A stretch of DNA of 64,000 nt from Aliamphritea ceti (GTDB taxonomy: Bacteria; Pseudomonadota; Gammaproteobacteria; Pseudomonadales; Balneatricaceae), in contig NZ_AP025282.1 in assembly GCF_024347215.1 (NCBI RefSeq), positions 4,278,001-4,342,000 of the forward strand, written 5' to 3'. Shown here in pieces: positions 8,501 through 23,500 of the stretch (the first letter of the stretch is position 1; every line of letters starts with the position of its first letter). A model generated the notes under the pieces. That model was not told the origin of the DNA and did no database searches. It was given only the letters and a program-made list of their open reading frames with translations. The position numbers and the translations under genes were made by a program.

Positions 8501-11500
8501 TCGCGTCTGCGGCCGTAATCGCCAAGGTTGGTGCCACCGTATCGACTGAATAGTTCGCCGAAGTATTACCCGTGCCGGTGTTCCCTGCTGCATCGGTATA
8601 GCCGTTGCTGACGGTAATTTCGTTAGTGGTGTCTTCGATATTCACAGCGGGTGTGAAGGTCGCGGTGTACACCAGCGGGTTCGACGGATCGACTGTTAAG
8701 CCACTCAGTACACCATTAGGTGCTGTGATATCGGTGAGATCGAAGCCGACCGGCGCTTCACTGAACGTGAAGGTTACCGTGCTGGTGTCGCCGATGTTCA
8801 GGGCATCGTCGTCCATGGTGATCGCCACGGTCGGTGCGATGATATCTGACGTCAGGCTTAAGCTGTTGCCCGTGCCATCGTTACCGGCGGTATCGGTATA
8901 GGTCGCGTTCGCGACGCTCACCGAAGGCGCGTCTGCGCCGGACTGGGTGAACTCCACCGTGTAGGTATTCGCATCCACCTGGACGAAGTTCGCCAGTGTG
9001 CCACCGGTTGGGGCGATGTCACCGATCGCAAAGTCGCTGACGTCTTCGCTGAACTGGAAGGTCAGCACCGTGGTCTCGCCTACCGACAGGTTCGCGTCTG
9101 CGGCCGTGATCGTCAGCGTTGGTGCCACCGTATCGACTGCATAGTTCGCCGAAGTATTTCCGGTGCCAGTGTTCCCTGCTGCATCGGTGTAGCCGTTGCT
9201 GACGGTAATTTCATTGGTGGTGTCTTCGATATTCACGTCTGGCGTGAAGGTCGCGGTGTACACCAGCGGGTTCGACGGATCGACTGTTAAGCCACTCAGC
9301 ACACCATTAGGTGCTGTGATATCGGTGAGATCGAAGCCAACCGGCGCTTCACTGAAGGTGAAGGTTACCGTGCTGGTGTCGCCGATGTTCAGGGCATCGT
9401 CGTCCATGGTGATCGCCACGGTCGGTGCGATGATATCTGACGTCAGGCTTAAGCTGTTGCCGGTGCCATCGTTACCGGCGGTATCGGTATAGGTCGCATT
9501 CGCGACGCTCACCGAAGGTGCATCGGCGCCGGACTGGGTGAACGCTACCGTGTAAGTATTGGCATCTACCTGGACGAAGTTGGCGACGCTGCCGCCAGTA
9601 GGTGTGATGTCACCGAGTGCAAAGTCGCTGACGTCTTCGCTGAACTGGAAGGTCAGAACAGTGGTTTCACCTACCGACAGGTTCGCGTCTGCGGCCGTGA
9701 TCGCCAAGGTTGGTGCCACCGTATCCACTTCGTAGTTCGCGGAGGTATTACCGGTGCCTGTGTTACCCGCCGCATCGGTGTAGCCGTTGCTGACAGTAAT
9801 TTCGTTAGTGGTGTCTTCGATATTCACGCCTGGCGTGAAGGTCGCGGTGTACACCAGCGGGTTCGACGGATCGACTGCCAGACCGGTTAATGTGCCGTTC
9901 GGGGCAGTGATATCGGTAAGATCGAAACCAACCGGCGCTTCACTGAAGGTGAAGGTTACCGTGCTGGTGTCGCCGATGTTCAGGGCATCGTCGTCCATGG
10001 TAATCGCTACCGTGGGTGCAATGATATCTGACGTCAGGCTTAAGCTGTTGCCGGTGCCATCGTTACCGGCGGTATCGGTATAGGTCGCATTCGCGACGCT
10101 CACCGAAGGCGCATCCGCGCCGGACTGGGTGAACGCTACCGTGTAGGTATTGGCATCTACCTGGACGAAGTTGCCCAGTGTGCCACCGGTTGGGGAGATA
10201 TCACCGATCGCAAAGTCGCTGACATCTTCGCTGAACTGGAAGGTCAGCACCGTGGTTTCACCGGTGGATAAGTTGCTGTCCGCTGCCGTGATCGTCAGCG
10301 TTGGTGCCACCGTATCGACTGCATAGTTCGCGGAGGTATTACCGGTGCCGGTGTTCCCCGCCGCATCGGTGTAGCCGTTGCTGACGGTAATTTCGTTGGT
10401 GGTGTCTTCGATATTCACGCCTGGTGTGAAGGTCGCGGTGTACACCAGTGGGTTCGATGGATCGACCGCCAGACCGGTTAATGTGCCGTTCGGAGCGGTG
10501 ATATCGGTAAGATCAAAGCCGATCGGTGCTTCACTGAAGGTGAAGGTCACGGTGCTGGTGTCGCCGATGTTCAGCGCCACGTCGTCCATGGTGATCGCCA
10601 CGGTCGGTGCGATGATGTCGGCAGACATTGTCAGACTATCGCCCGTGCCATCGTTACCCGCGATATCCGTATAGGTCGCGTTCGCGACGCTCACCGAAGG
10701 CGCGTCTGCGCCGGACTGGGTGAACTCCACCGTGTAGGTATTCGCATCCACCTGGACGAAGTTCGCCAGTGTGCCACCGGTTGGGGCGATGTCACCGATC
10801 GCAAAGTCGCTGACGTCTTCGCTGAACTGGAAGGTCAGCACCGTGGTCTCGCCTACCGACAGGTTCGCGTCTGCGGCCGTGATCGTCAGCGTTGGTGCCA
10901 CCGTATCGACTGCATAGTTCGCCGAAGTATTTCCGGTGCCAGTGTTCCCTGCTGCATCGGTGTAGCCGTTGCTGACGGTAATTTCATTGGTGGTGTCTTC
11001 GATATTCACGTCTGGCGTGAAGGTCGCGGTGTACACCAGCGGGTTCGACGGATCGACTGTTAAGCCACTCAGCACACCATTAGGTGCTGTGATATCGGTG
11101 AGATCGAAGCCAACCGGCGCTTCACTGAAGGTGAAGGTTACCGTGCTGGTGTCGCCGATGTTCAGGGCATCGTCGTCCATGGTGATCGCCACGGTCGGTG
11201 CGATGATATCTGACGTCAGGCTTAAGCTGTTGCCGGTGCCATCGTTACCGGCGGTATCGGTATAGGTCGCATTCGCGACGCTCACCGAAGGTGCATCGGC
11301 GCCGGACTGGGTGAACGCTACCGTGTAAGTATTGGCATCTACCTGGACGAAGTTGGCGACGCTGCCGCCAGTAGGTGTGATGTCACCGAGTGCAAAGTCG
11401 CTGACGTCTTCGCTGAACTGGAAGGTCAGAACAGTGGTTTCACCTACCGACAGGTTCGCGTCTGCGGCCGTGATCGCCAAGGTTGGTGCCACCGTATCCA

Positions 11501-14500
11501 CTTCGTAGTTCGCGGAGGTATTACCGGTGCCTGTGTTACCCGCCGCATCGGTGTAGCCGTTGCTGACAGTAATTTCGTTAGTGGTGTCTTCGATATTCAC
11601 GCCTGGCGTGAAGGTCGCGGTGTACACCAGCGGGTTCGACGGATCGACTGCCAGACCGGTTAATGTGCCGTTCGGGGCAGTGATATCGGTAAGATCGAAA
11701 CCAACCGGCGCTTCACTGAAGGTGAAGGTTACCGTGCTGGTGTCGCCGATGTTCAGGGCATCGTCGTCCATGGTAATCGCTACCGTGGGTGCAATGATAT
11801 CTGACGTCAGGCTTAAGCTGTTGCCGGTGCCATCGTTACCGGCGGTATCGGTATAGGTCGCATTCGCGACGCTCACCGAAGGCGCATCCGCGCCGGACTG
11901 GGTGAACGCTACCGTGTAGGTATTGGCATCTACCTGGACGAAGTTGCCCAGTGTGCCACCGGTTGGGGAGATATCACCGATCGCAAAGTCGCTGACATCT
12001 TCGCTGAACTGGAAGGTCAGCACCGTGGTTTCACCTACCGACAGGTTCGCGTCTGCGGCCGTGATCGCCAAGGTTGGTGCCACCGTATCCACTTCGTAGT
12101 TCGCGGAGGTATTACCGGTGCCAGTGTTACCCGCCACATCGGTGTAGCCATTGCTGACGGTAACTTCGTTAGTGGTGTCTTCGATATTCACGCCTGGCGT
12201 GAAGGTCGCGGTGTACACCAGTGGGTTCGATGGATCGACTGTTAAGTCACTCAGCACACCGTTCTGTGCAGCCACATCATTCAGGTCGAAGCCGACCGGC
12301 GCTTCACTGAAGGTGAAGGTCACCGTGCTGGTGTCGCCGATGTTCAACGCCACGTCATCCATGGTGATGGCCACGGTCGGTGCGATGATATCGGCAGACA
12401 TTGTCAGGCTATCGCCTGAACCGTTGTTACTCGCGATGTCTGTATAGCTGTTATTGGCAACCGCCACCGAAGGCGCGTCCGCGCCGGACTGAGTGAACGC
12501 TACCGTATAGGTATTCGCATCCACCTGGACGAAGTTGCCCAGGGTGCCACCGGTTGGCGTGATGTCACCAAGCACGAAGTCGCTGACATCTTCGCTGAAC
12601 TGGAAGATCAGTACCGTGGTTTCACCGGTGGATAAGTTGCTGTCCGCTGCCGTGATCGTCAGCGTTGGTGCCACCGTATCGACTGCATAGTTCGCGGAGG
12701 TATTACCGGTGCCGGTGTTCCCCGCCGCATCGGTGTAGCCGTTGCTGACGGTAATTTCGTTGGTGGTGTCTTCGATATTCACGCCTGGTGTGAAGGTCGC
12801 GGTGTACACCAGTGGGTTCGATGGATCGACCGCCAGACCGGTTAATGTGCCGTTCGGAGCGGTGATATCGGTAAGATCAAAGCCGATCGGTGCTTCACTG
12901 AAGGTGAAGGTCACGGTGCTGGTGTCGCCGATGTTCAGCGCCACGTCGTCCATGGTGATCGCCACGGTCGGTGCGATGATGTCGGCAGACATTGTCAGAC
13001 TATCGCCCGTGCCATCGTTACCCGCGATATCCGTATAGGTCGCGTTCGCGACGCTCACCGAAGGCGCGTCTGCGCCGGACTGGGTGAACTCCACCGTGTA
13101 GGTATTCGCATCCACCTGGACGAAGTTCGCCAGTGTGCCACCGGTTGGGGCGATGTCACCGATCGCAAAGTCGCTGACGTCTTCGCTGAACTGGAAGGTC
13201 AGCACCGTGGTCTCGCCTACCGACAGGTTCGCGTCTGCGGCCGTGATCGTCAGCGTTGGTGCCACCGTATCGACTGCATAGTTCGCCGAAGTATTTCCGG
13301 TGCCAGTGTTCCCTGCTGCATCGGTGTAGCCGTTGCTGACGGTAATTTCATTGGTGGTGTCTTCGATATTCACGTCTGGCGTGAAGGTCGCGGTGTACAC
13401 CAGCGGGTTCGACGGATCGACTGTTAAGCCACTCAGCACACCATTAGGTGCTGTGATATCGGTGAGATCGAAGCCAACCGGCGCTTCACTGAAGGTGAAG
13501 GTTACCGTGCTGGTGTCGCCGATGTTCAGGGCATCGTCGTCCATGGTGATCGCCACGGTCGGTGCGATGATATCTGACGTCAGGCTTAAGCTGTTGCCGG
13601 TGCCATCGTTACCGGCGGTATCGGTATAGGTCGCATTCGCGACGCTCACCGAAGGTGCATCGGCGCCGGACTGGGTGAACGCTACCGTGTAAGTATTGGC
13701 ATCTACCTGGACGAAGTTGGCGACGCTGCCGCCAGTAGGTGTGATGTCACCGAGTGCAAAGTCGCTGACGTCTTCGCTGAACTGGAAGGTCAGAACAGTG
13801 GTTTCACCTACCGACAGGTTCGCGTCTGCGGCCGTGATCGCCAAGGTTGGTGCCACCGTATCCACTTCGTAGTTCGCGGAGGTATTACCGGTGCCTGTGT
13901 TACCCGCCGCATCGGTGTAGCCGTTGCTGACAGTAATTTCGTTAGTGGTGTCTTCGATATTCACGCCTGGCGTGAAGGTCGCGGTGTACACCAGCGGGTT
14001 CGACGGATCGACTGCCAGACCGGTTAATGTGCCGTTCGGGGCAGTGATATCGGTAAGATCGAAACCAACCGGCGCTTCACTGAAGGTGAAGGTTACCGTG
14101 CTGGTGTCGCCGATGTTCAGGGCATCGTCGTCCATGGTAATCGCTACCGTGGGTGCAATGATATCTGACGTCAGGCTTAAGCTGTTGCCGGTGCCATCGT
14201 TACCGGCGGTATCGGTATAGGTCGCATTCGCGACGCTCACCGAAGGCGCATCCGCGCCGGACTGGGTGAACGCTACCGTGTAGGTATTGGCATCTACCTG
14301 GACGAAGTTGCCCAGTGTGCCACCGGTTGGGGAGATATCACCGATCGCAAAGTCGCTGACATCTTCGCTGAACTGGAAGGTCAGCACCGTGGTTTCACCT
14401 ACCGACAGGTTCGCGTCTGCGGCCGTGATCGCCAAGGTTGGTGCCACCGTATCCACTTCGTAGTTCGCGGAGGTATTACCGGTGCCAGTGTTACCCGCCA

Positions 14501-17500
14501 CATCGGTGTAGCCATTGCTGACGGTAACTTCGTTAGTGGTGTCTTCGATATTCACGCCTGGCGTGAAGGTCGCGGTGTACACCAGTGGGTTCGATGGATC
14601 GACTGTTAAGTCACTCAGCACACCGTTCTGTGCAGCCACATCATTCAGGTCGAAGCCGACCGGCGCTTCACTGAAGGTGAAGGTCACCGTGCTGGTGTCG
14701 CCGATGTTCAACGCCACGTCATCCATGGTGATGGCCACGGTCGGTGCGATGATATCGGCAGACATTGTCAGGCTATCGCCTGAACCGTTGTTACTCGCGA
14801 TGTCTGTATAGCTGTTATTGGCAACCGCCACCGAAGGCGCGTCCGCGCCGGACTGAGTGAACGCTACCGTATAGGTATTCGCATCCACCTGGACGAAGTT
14901 GCCCAGGGTGCCACCGGTTGGCGTGATGTCACCAAGCACGAAGTCGCTGACATCTTCGCTGAACTGGAAGATCAGTACCGTGGTTTCACCGGTGGATAAG
15001 TTGCTGTCCGCTGCCGTGATCGTCAGCGTTGGTGCCACCGTATCGACTGCATAGTTCGCGGAGGTATTACCGGTGCCGGTGTTCCCCGCCGCATCGGTGT
15101 AGCCGTTGCTGACGGTAATTTCGTTGGTGGTGTCTTCGATATTCACGCCTGGTGTGAAGGTCGCGGTGTACACCAGTGGGTTCGATGGATCGACCGCCAG
15201 ACCGGTTAATGTGCCGTTCGGAGCGGTGATATCGGTAAGATCAAAGCCGATCGGTGCTTCACTGAAGGTGAAGGTCACGGTGCTGGTGTCGCCGATGTTC
15301 AGCGCCACGTCGTCCATGGTGATCGCCACGGTCGGTGCGATGATGTCGGCAGACATTGTCAGACTATCGCCCGTGCCATCGTTACCCGCGATATCCGTAT
15401 AGGTCGCGTTCGCGACGCTCACCGAAGGCGCGTCTGCGCCGGACTGGGTGAACTCCACCGTGTAGGTATTCGCATCCACCTGGACGAAGTTCGCCAGTGT
15501 GCCACCGGTTGGGGCGATGTCACCGATCGCAAAGTCGCTGACGTCTTCGCTGAACTGGAAGGTCAGCACCGTGGTCTCGCCTACCGACAGGTTCGCGTCT
15601 GCGGCCGTGATCGTCAGCGTTGGTGCCACCGTATCGACTGCATAGTTCGCCGAAGTATTTCCGGTGCCAGTGTTCCCTGCTGCATCGGTGTAGCCGTTGC
15701 TGACGGTAATTTCATTGGTGGTGTCTTCGATATTCACGTCTGGCGTGAAGGTCGCGGTGTACACCAGCGGGTTCGACGGATCGACTGTTAAGCCACTCAG
15801 CACACCATTAGGTGCTGTGATATCGGTGAGATCGAAGCCAACCGGCGCTTCACTGAAGGTGAAGGTTACCGTGCTGGTGTCGCCGATGTTCAGGGCATCG
15901 TCGTCCAGGGTGATCGCCACGGTGGGCGCGATGATGTCGGCAGACATTGTCAGGCTATTGCCCGTGCCATCGTTACCCGCGATGTCCGTGTAACTGTTGT
16001 TGGCGACTGCCACGGACGGTGCATCCGCGCCGGACTGGGTGAACTCTACCGTGTAGGTATTGGCATCCACCTGGACGAAGTTGGCCAGTGTGCCACCGGT
16101 TGGCGTGATGTCGGCCAGCACGAAGTCGCTGACATCTTCGCTGAACTGGAAGGTCAGCACCGTGGTTTCACCGGTGGATAAGTTACTGTCTGCGGCCGTA
16201 ATCGTCAGCGTTGGTGCCACCGTATCGACTGCATAGTTCGCCGATGTATTACCGGTGCCGGTGTTACCCGCCACATCGGTGTAGCCGTTGCTGACGGTGA
16301 TTTCGTTAGTGGTGTCTTCGATATTCACGTCTGGCGTGAAGGTCGCGGTGTACACCAGTGGATTCGACGGATCGACCGCCAGACCGGTTAATGTGCCGCT
16401 CTGTGCAGCCACATCATTCAGGTCGAAGCCGACCGGCGCTTCACTGAAGGTGAAGGTTACGGTGCTGGTGTCGCCGATGTTCAGCGCCACGTCATCCAGG
16501 GTGATTGCCACGGTGGGCGCGATGATGTCCGATGTCAGGCTTAAGCTATCACCGGTACCATCGTTACCCGCGATGTCGGTATAGCTGTTGTTGGCAACCG
16601 CCACCGAAGGCGCGTCCGCGCCAGACTGGGTGAACTCTACCGTATAGGTATTCGCATCCACCTGGACGAAGTTCGCCAGTGTGCCACCGGTTGGGGAGAT
16701 ATCACCGATCGCAAAGTCGCTGACGTCTTCGCTGAACTGGAAGGTCAGCACCGTGGTCTCGCCTACCGACAGGTTCGAGTCTACGGCCGTAATGACCAGG
16801 CTTGGGGCAACCGTATCCACTTCATAGTTCGCCGAGGTATTACCCGTACCGGTGTTCCCCGCCGCATCGGTGTAGCCATTGCTGACGGTAATTTCGTTGC
16901 TGGTGTCTTCGATATTCACGTCTGGCGTGAAGGTCGCGGTGTACACCAGTGGGTTCAACGGATCGACTGTTAAGTCACTCAGCGCACCGTTCTGTGCAGC
17001 CACATCATTCAGGTCGAAGCCGACCGGCGCTTCACTGAAGGTGAAGGTTACGGTGCTGGTGTCGCCGATGTTCAGCGCCACGTCATCCAGGGTGATCGCC
17101 ACGGTCGGTGCAATGATGTCTGACGTCAGGTTTAAGCTGTTGCCCGTACCATCGTTACCCACAATATCCGTATAGCTGTTATTGGCAACCGCCACCAAAG
17201 GCGCGTCCGCGCCGGACTGGGTGAACGCTACCGTATAGGTATTGGCATCCACCTGGACGAAGTTGCCCAGGGTGCCACCGGTTGGCGTGATATCGGCCAG
17301 CACGAAGTCGCTGACGTCTTCGCTGAACTGGAAGGTCAGGACCGTGGTTTCACCGGTGGATAAGTTACTGTCTGCGGCCGTAATGACCAGGCTTGGGGCA
17401 ACCGTATCCACTTCATAGTTCGCGGAGGTATTCCCGGTACCGGTGTTCCCCGCCGCATCTGTGTAGCCGTTGCTGACGGTAATTTCGTTGCTGGTGTCTT

Positions 17501-20500
17501 CGATATTCACGTCTGGCGTGAAGGTCGCGGTGTACACCAGTGGGTTCGACGGATCGACTGTTAAGTCACTCAGCGCACCGTTCTGTGCAGCCACATCATT
17601 CAGGTCGAAGCCGACCGGCGCTTCACTGAAGGTGAAGGTTACGGTGCTGGTGTCGCCGATGTTCAGCGCCACGTCGTCCATGGTGATTGCCACGGTCGGT
17701 GCGATGATATCTGACGTCAGGCTTAAGCTGTTGCCGGTGCCATCGTTACCCGCGATATCCGTATAGGTCGCGTTCGCGACGCTCACCGAAGGCGCGTCTG
17801 CGCCGGACTGGGTGAACGCTACCGTGTAGGTATTGGCATCCACCTGAACGAAGTTGCCCAGCGTGCCACCGGTTGGCGTGATATCGGCCAGCACGAAGTC
17901 GCTGACATCTTCGCTGAACTGGAAGGTCAGGACCGTGGTTTCACCGGTGGATAAGTTACTATCCGCTGCCGTGATCGTCAGCGTTGGTGCCACCGTATCA
18001 ACTTCATAGTTCACCGAGGTATTACCCGTACCGGTGTTCCCCGCCGCATCGGTGTAGCCATTGCTGACGGTAATTTCGTTGGTGGTATCTTCGATATTCA
18101 CAGCGGGTGTGAAGGTCGCGGTGTACACCAGCGGGTTCGACGGATCGACTGTTAAGTCACTCAGCACACCGTTCTGTGCAGCCACATCATTCAGGTCGAA
18201 GCCGACCGGCGCTTCACTGAAGGTGAAGGTTACCGTGCTGGTGTCGCCGATGTTCAGCGCCACGTCATCCATGGTGATGGCCACGGTGGGCGCGATGATG
18301 TCGGCAGACATTGTTAGGCTGTTGCCCGTGCCATCGTTACCGGCGATGTCCGTGTAACTGTTGTTGGCGACTGCCACGGACGGTGCATCCGCGCCGGACT
18401 GGGTGAACTCTACCGTATAGGTATTGGCATCTACCTGGACGAAGTTGCCCAGTGTGCCACCGGTTGGCGTGATGTCACCGATCGCGAAGTCGCTGACATC
18501 TTCGCTGAACTGGAAGGTCAGCACCGTGGTTTCACCGGTGGATAAGTTACTGTCTGCGGCCGTGATCGCCAAGGTTGGTGCCACCGTATCCACTTCATAG
18601 TTCGCCGAAGTATTACCGGTGCCGGTGTTCCCTGCTGCATCGGTGTAGCCGTTGCTGACGGTAATTTCGTTAGTGGTGTCTTCGATATTCACGCCTGGTG
18701 TGAAGGTCGCGGTGTACACCAGTGGGTTCGATGGATCGACCGCCAGACCGGTTAACGTGCCGTTCGGTGCCGTCACATCTGCCAGATCAAAGCCGACCGG
18801 CGCTTCACTGAAGGTGAAGGTCACCGTGCTGGTGTCGCCGATATTCAGGGCATCGTCGTCCAGGGTAATAGCCACGGTCGGTGCAATGATGTCTGACGTC
18901 AGGCTTAAGCTGTTGCCGGTGCCATCGTTACCCGCGATATCCGTGTAGGTCGCGTTCGCGACGCTCACCGAAGGCGCATCTGCGCCGGACTGGGTGAACT
19001 CTACCGTATAGGTATTGGCATCCACCTGGACGAAGTTAGCGACGCTGCCGCCAGTAGGCGTGATATCACCGATCGCGAAGTCGCTAACATCTTCACTGAA
19101 CTGGAAGGTCAGCACCGTGGTCTCGCCTACCGACAGGTTCGCGTCTGCGGCCGTGATCGTCAGCGTTGGTGCCACCGTATCGACTTCATAGTTCGCCGAA
19201 GTATTTCCGGTGCCAGTGTTCCCTGCTGCATCGGTGTAGCCGTTGCTGACGGAAATTTCGTTAGTGGTGTCTTCAATATTCACGCCTGGCGTGAAGGTCG
19301 CGGTGTACACCAGTGGGTTCGATGGATCGACCGCCAGATCGGTTAATGTGCCGTTCGGGGCAGTGATATCGGTAAGATCGAAGCCAACCGGCGCTTCACT
19401 AAAGGTGAAGGTTACCGTGCTGGTGTCGCCGATGTTCAGGGCATCATCGTCCATGGTGATCGCCACGGTCGGTGCGATGATGTCGGCAGACATTGTCAGG
19501 CTATCGCCCGTGCCATCGTTACCCGCGATATCGGTATAGCTGTTGTTGGCAACCGCCACCGAAGGCGCGTCCGCGCCGGACTGGGTGAACGCTACCGTGT
19601 AGGTATTCGCATCCACCTGGACGAAGCTCGCCAGTGTGCCACCGGTTGGCGTGATATCGGCCAGCACGAAGTCGCTAACATCTTCGCTGAACTGGAAGGT
19701 CAGCACCGTAGTTTCACCTACCGACAGGTTCGAGTCTGCGGCCGTGATCGCCAAGGTTGGTGCCACCGTATCGACTTCATAGTTCGCCGAAGTATTACCC
19801 GTACCGGTGTTCCCCGCCGCATCGGTGTAGCCATTGCTGACGGTAATTTCGTTAGTGGTGTCTTCGATATTCACGTCTGGCGTGAAGGTCGCGGTGTACA
19901 CCAGTGGGTTCGACGGATCGACTGTTAAGTCACTCAGCGCACCGTTCTGTGCAGCCACATCATTCAGGTCGAAGCCGACCGGCGCTTCACTGAAGGTGAA
20001 GGTCACTGTGCTGGTCTCACCGATGTTCAGTGCCACGTCATCCATGGTGATTGCCACGGTGGGCGCGATGATGTCCGATGTCAGGCTTAAGCTATCACCG
20101 GTGCCATCGTTACCCGCGATGTCGGTGTAGCTGTTATTAGCAACCGCCACGGACGGCGCGTCCGCGCCGGACTGGGTGAGCTCTACCGTATAGGTATTCG
20201 CATCTACCTGGACGAAGTTCGCCAGTGTGCCACCGGTTGGCGTAATGTCGGCCAGCATGAAGTCGCTGACGTCTTCGCTGAACTGGAAGGTCAACACCGT
20301 GGTTTCACCTACCGACAGGTTCGAGTCTGCGGCCGTAATGACCAGGCTTGGGGCAATCGTATCCACGGCGTAGTTCGCCGAGGTATTACCCGTGCCGGTG
20401 TTCCCCGCCGCATCGGTGTAGCCATTGCTGACGGTAATTTCATTGCTGGTGTCTTCGATATTCACGCCTGGCGTGAAGGTCGCGGTGTACACCAGAGGGT

Positions 20501-23500
20501 TCGACGGATCGACCGCCAGACCGGTTAATGTGCCGTTCGGGGCCGTCACATCTGCCAGATCAAAGCCGACCGGCGCTTCACTGAAGGTGAAGGTTACTGT
20601 GCTGGTGTCGCCGATATTCAGCGCCACGTCGTCCAGGGTGATCGCCACGGTGGGCGCGATGATGTCGGCAGACATTGTCAGGCTATTGCCCGTGCCATCG
20701 TTACCCGCGATGTCCGTGTAACTGTTGTTGGCGACTGCCACGGACGGTGCATCCGCGCCGGACTGGGTGAACTCTACCGTGTAGGTATTGGCATCCACCT
20801 GGACGAAGTTGGCCAGTGTGCCACCGGTTGGCGTGATGTCGGCCAGCACGAAGTCGCTGACATCTTCGCTGAACTGGAAGGTCAGCACCGTGGTTTCACC
20901 GGTGGATAAGTTACTGTCTGCGGCCGTGATCGCCAGCGTTGGGGCAACCGTATCCACTTCGTAGTTCGCCGAGGTATTACCGGTGCCAGTGTTCCCCGCC
21001 GCATCGGTATAGCCGTTGCTGACAGTAATTTCGTTAGTGGTGTCTTCGATATTCACGTCTGGCGTGAAGGTCGCGGTGTACACCAGTGGGTTCGATGGAT
21101 CAACTGTCAGACCGGTTAATGTGCCGTTCGGGGCCGTCACATCTGCCAGATCAAAGCCGACCGGCGCTTCACTGAACGTGAAGGTCACGGTGCTGGTGTC
21201 GCCGATGTTCAGCGCCACGTCATCTAGGGTGATCGCCACGGTCGGTGCGATGATATCTGACGTCAGATTTAAGCTGTTGCCGGTGCCATCGTTACCCGCG
21301 ATATCCGTATAGGTCGCGTTCGCGACGCTTACCGAAGGCGCGTCTGCGCCGGACTGGGTGAACACTACCGTATAAGTATTGGCATCCACCTGGACGAAGT
21401 TGCCCAGCGTGCCTCCGGTTGGGACGATGTCACCGATCGCAAAGTCGCTGACGTCTTCGCTGAACTGGAAGGTCAGCACCGTGGTTTCACCGGTGGATAA
21501 GTTACTGTCCGCGGCCGTGATCGCCAGCGTTGGTGCCACCGTATCGACTGCATAGTTCGCCGAGGTATTACCCGTACCGGTGTTCCCCGCCGCATCGGTG
21601 TAGCCGTTGCTGACAGTAATTTCGTTGCTGGTGTCTTCGATATTCACGTCTGGCGTGAAGGTCGCGGTGTACACCAGTGGATTGCCAGCATCGACGGTCA
21701 GGTTGGTTAATGTGCCGTTCGGGGCAGTAATGTCTGTAAGATCGAAGCCGACCGGCGCTTCACTGAAGGTGAAGGTTACGGTGCTGGTGTCGCCGATGTT
21801 CAGGGCATCGTCGTCCATGGTGATCGCCACGGTCGGTGCGATGATATCGGCAGACATTGTCAGGCTATCGCCCGTGCCATCGTTACCCGCGATATCCGTA
21901 TAGGTCGCGTTCGCGACGCTTACCGAAGGCGCGTCTGCGCCGGACTGGGTGAACTCTACCGTATAAGTATTGGCATCCACCTGGACGAAGTTGCCCAGCG
22001 TGCCTCCGGTTGGGACGATGTCACCGATCGCAAAGTCGCTGACGTCTTCGCTGAACTGGAAGGTCAGCACCGTGGTCTCGCCTGCTGACAGGTTCGCGTC
22101 TGCGGCCGTAATGATCAGGCTTGGAGCAACCGTATCGACTTCATAGTTCGCCGAAGTATTACCAGTACCGGTGTTACCCGCCGCATCGGTGTAGCCGTTG
22201 CTGACGGTTATTTCGTTGCTGGTGTCTTCGATCGCCGCGTTCGGTGTGAAGGTCGCGGTGTACACCCGTGGGTTCGATGGATCGACTGTTAAGTCACTCA
22301 GTACACCGTTCGGTGCAGTAATGTCTGCGAGATCAAAGCCGACCGGCGCTTCACTGAAGGTGAAGGTCACCGTGCTGGTGTCGCCGATGTTCAGCGCCAC
22401 GTCGTCCATGGTGATCGCCACGGTCGGTGCAATGATGTCTGACGTCAAGCTTAAGCTGTTGCCCGTGCCATCGTTACCGGCGATGTCTGTATAACTGTTA
22501 TTGGCAACCGACACTGAAGGCGCATCCGCGCCGGACTGGGTGAACGCTACCGTATAAGTATTGGCATCCACCTGGACGAAGTTGCCCAGGGTGCCACCGG
22601 TTGGCGTGATGTCGGCCAGCACGAAGTCGCTAACATCTTCGCTGAACTGGAAGGTCAGCACCGTGGTTTCACCTACCGACAGGTTCGCGTCTGCGGCCGT
22701 GATCGCCAAGGTTGGTGCCACCGTATCCACTGCATAGTTCGCCGAAGTATTACCCGTACCGGTGTTCCCCGCCGCATCGGTGTAGCCATTGCTGACGGTA
22801 ATTTCGTTAGTGGTGTCTTCGATATTCACGCCTGGCGTGAAGGTCGCGGTGTACACCAGTGGGTTCGATGGATCGACCGCCAGACCGGTTAATGTGCCGT
22901 TCGGGGCTGTGATATCGGTAAGATCGAAGCCGACCGGCGCTTCACTGAAGGTGAAGGTTACAGTGCTGGTGTCGCCGATGTTCAGGGCATCGTCGTCCAT
23001 GGTGATCGCCACGGTCGGTGCGATGATGTCGGCAGACATTGTCAGGCTGTTGCCCGTGCCATCGTTACCCGCGATATCGGTGTAGGTCGCGTTCGCGACG
23101 CTCACCGAAGGCGCGTCTGCGCCGGACTGGGTGAACGCTACCGTATAGGTATTGGCATCCACCTGAACGAAGTTCGCCAGTGTGCCACCGGTTGGGGAGA
23201 TATCACCGATCGCGAAGTCGCTGACATCTTCGCTGAACTGGAAGGTCAGCACCGTAGTTTCACCTACCGACAGGTTCGCGTCTGCGGCCGTGATCGCCAA
23301 GGTTGGTGCCACCGTATCCACTTCGTAGTTCGCCGAGGTATTACCCGTGCCAGTGTTACCCGCCGCATCGGTGTAGCCGTTGCTGACAGTGATTTCGTTA
23401 GTGGTGTCTTCGATATTCACAGCGGGTGTGAAGGTCGCGGTGTACACCAGCGGGTTCGACGGATCGACCGCCAGACCGGTTAATGTGCCGTTCGGGGCCG

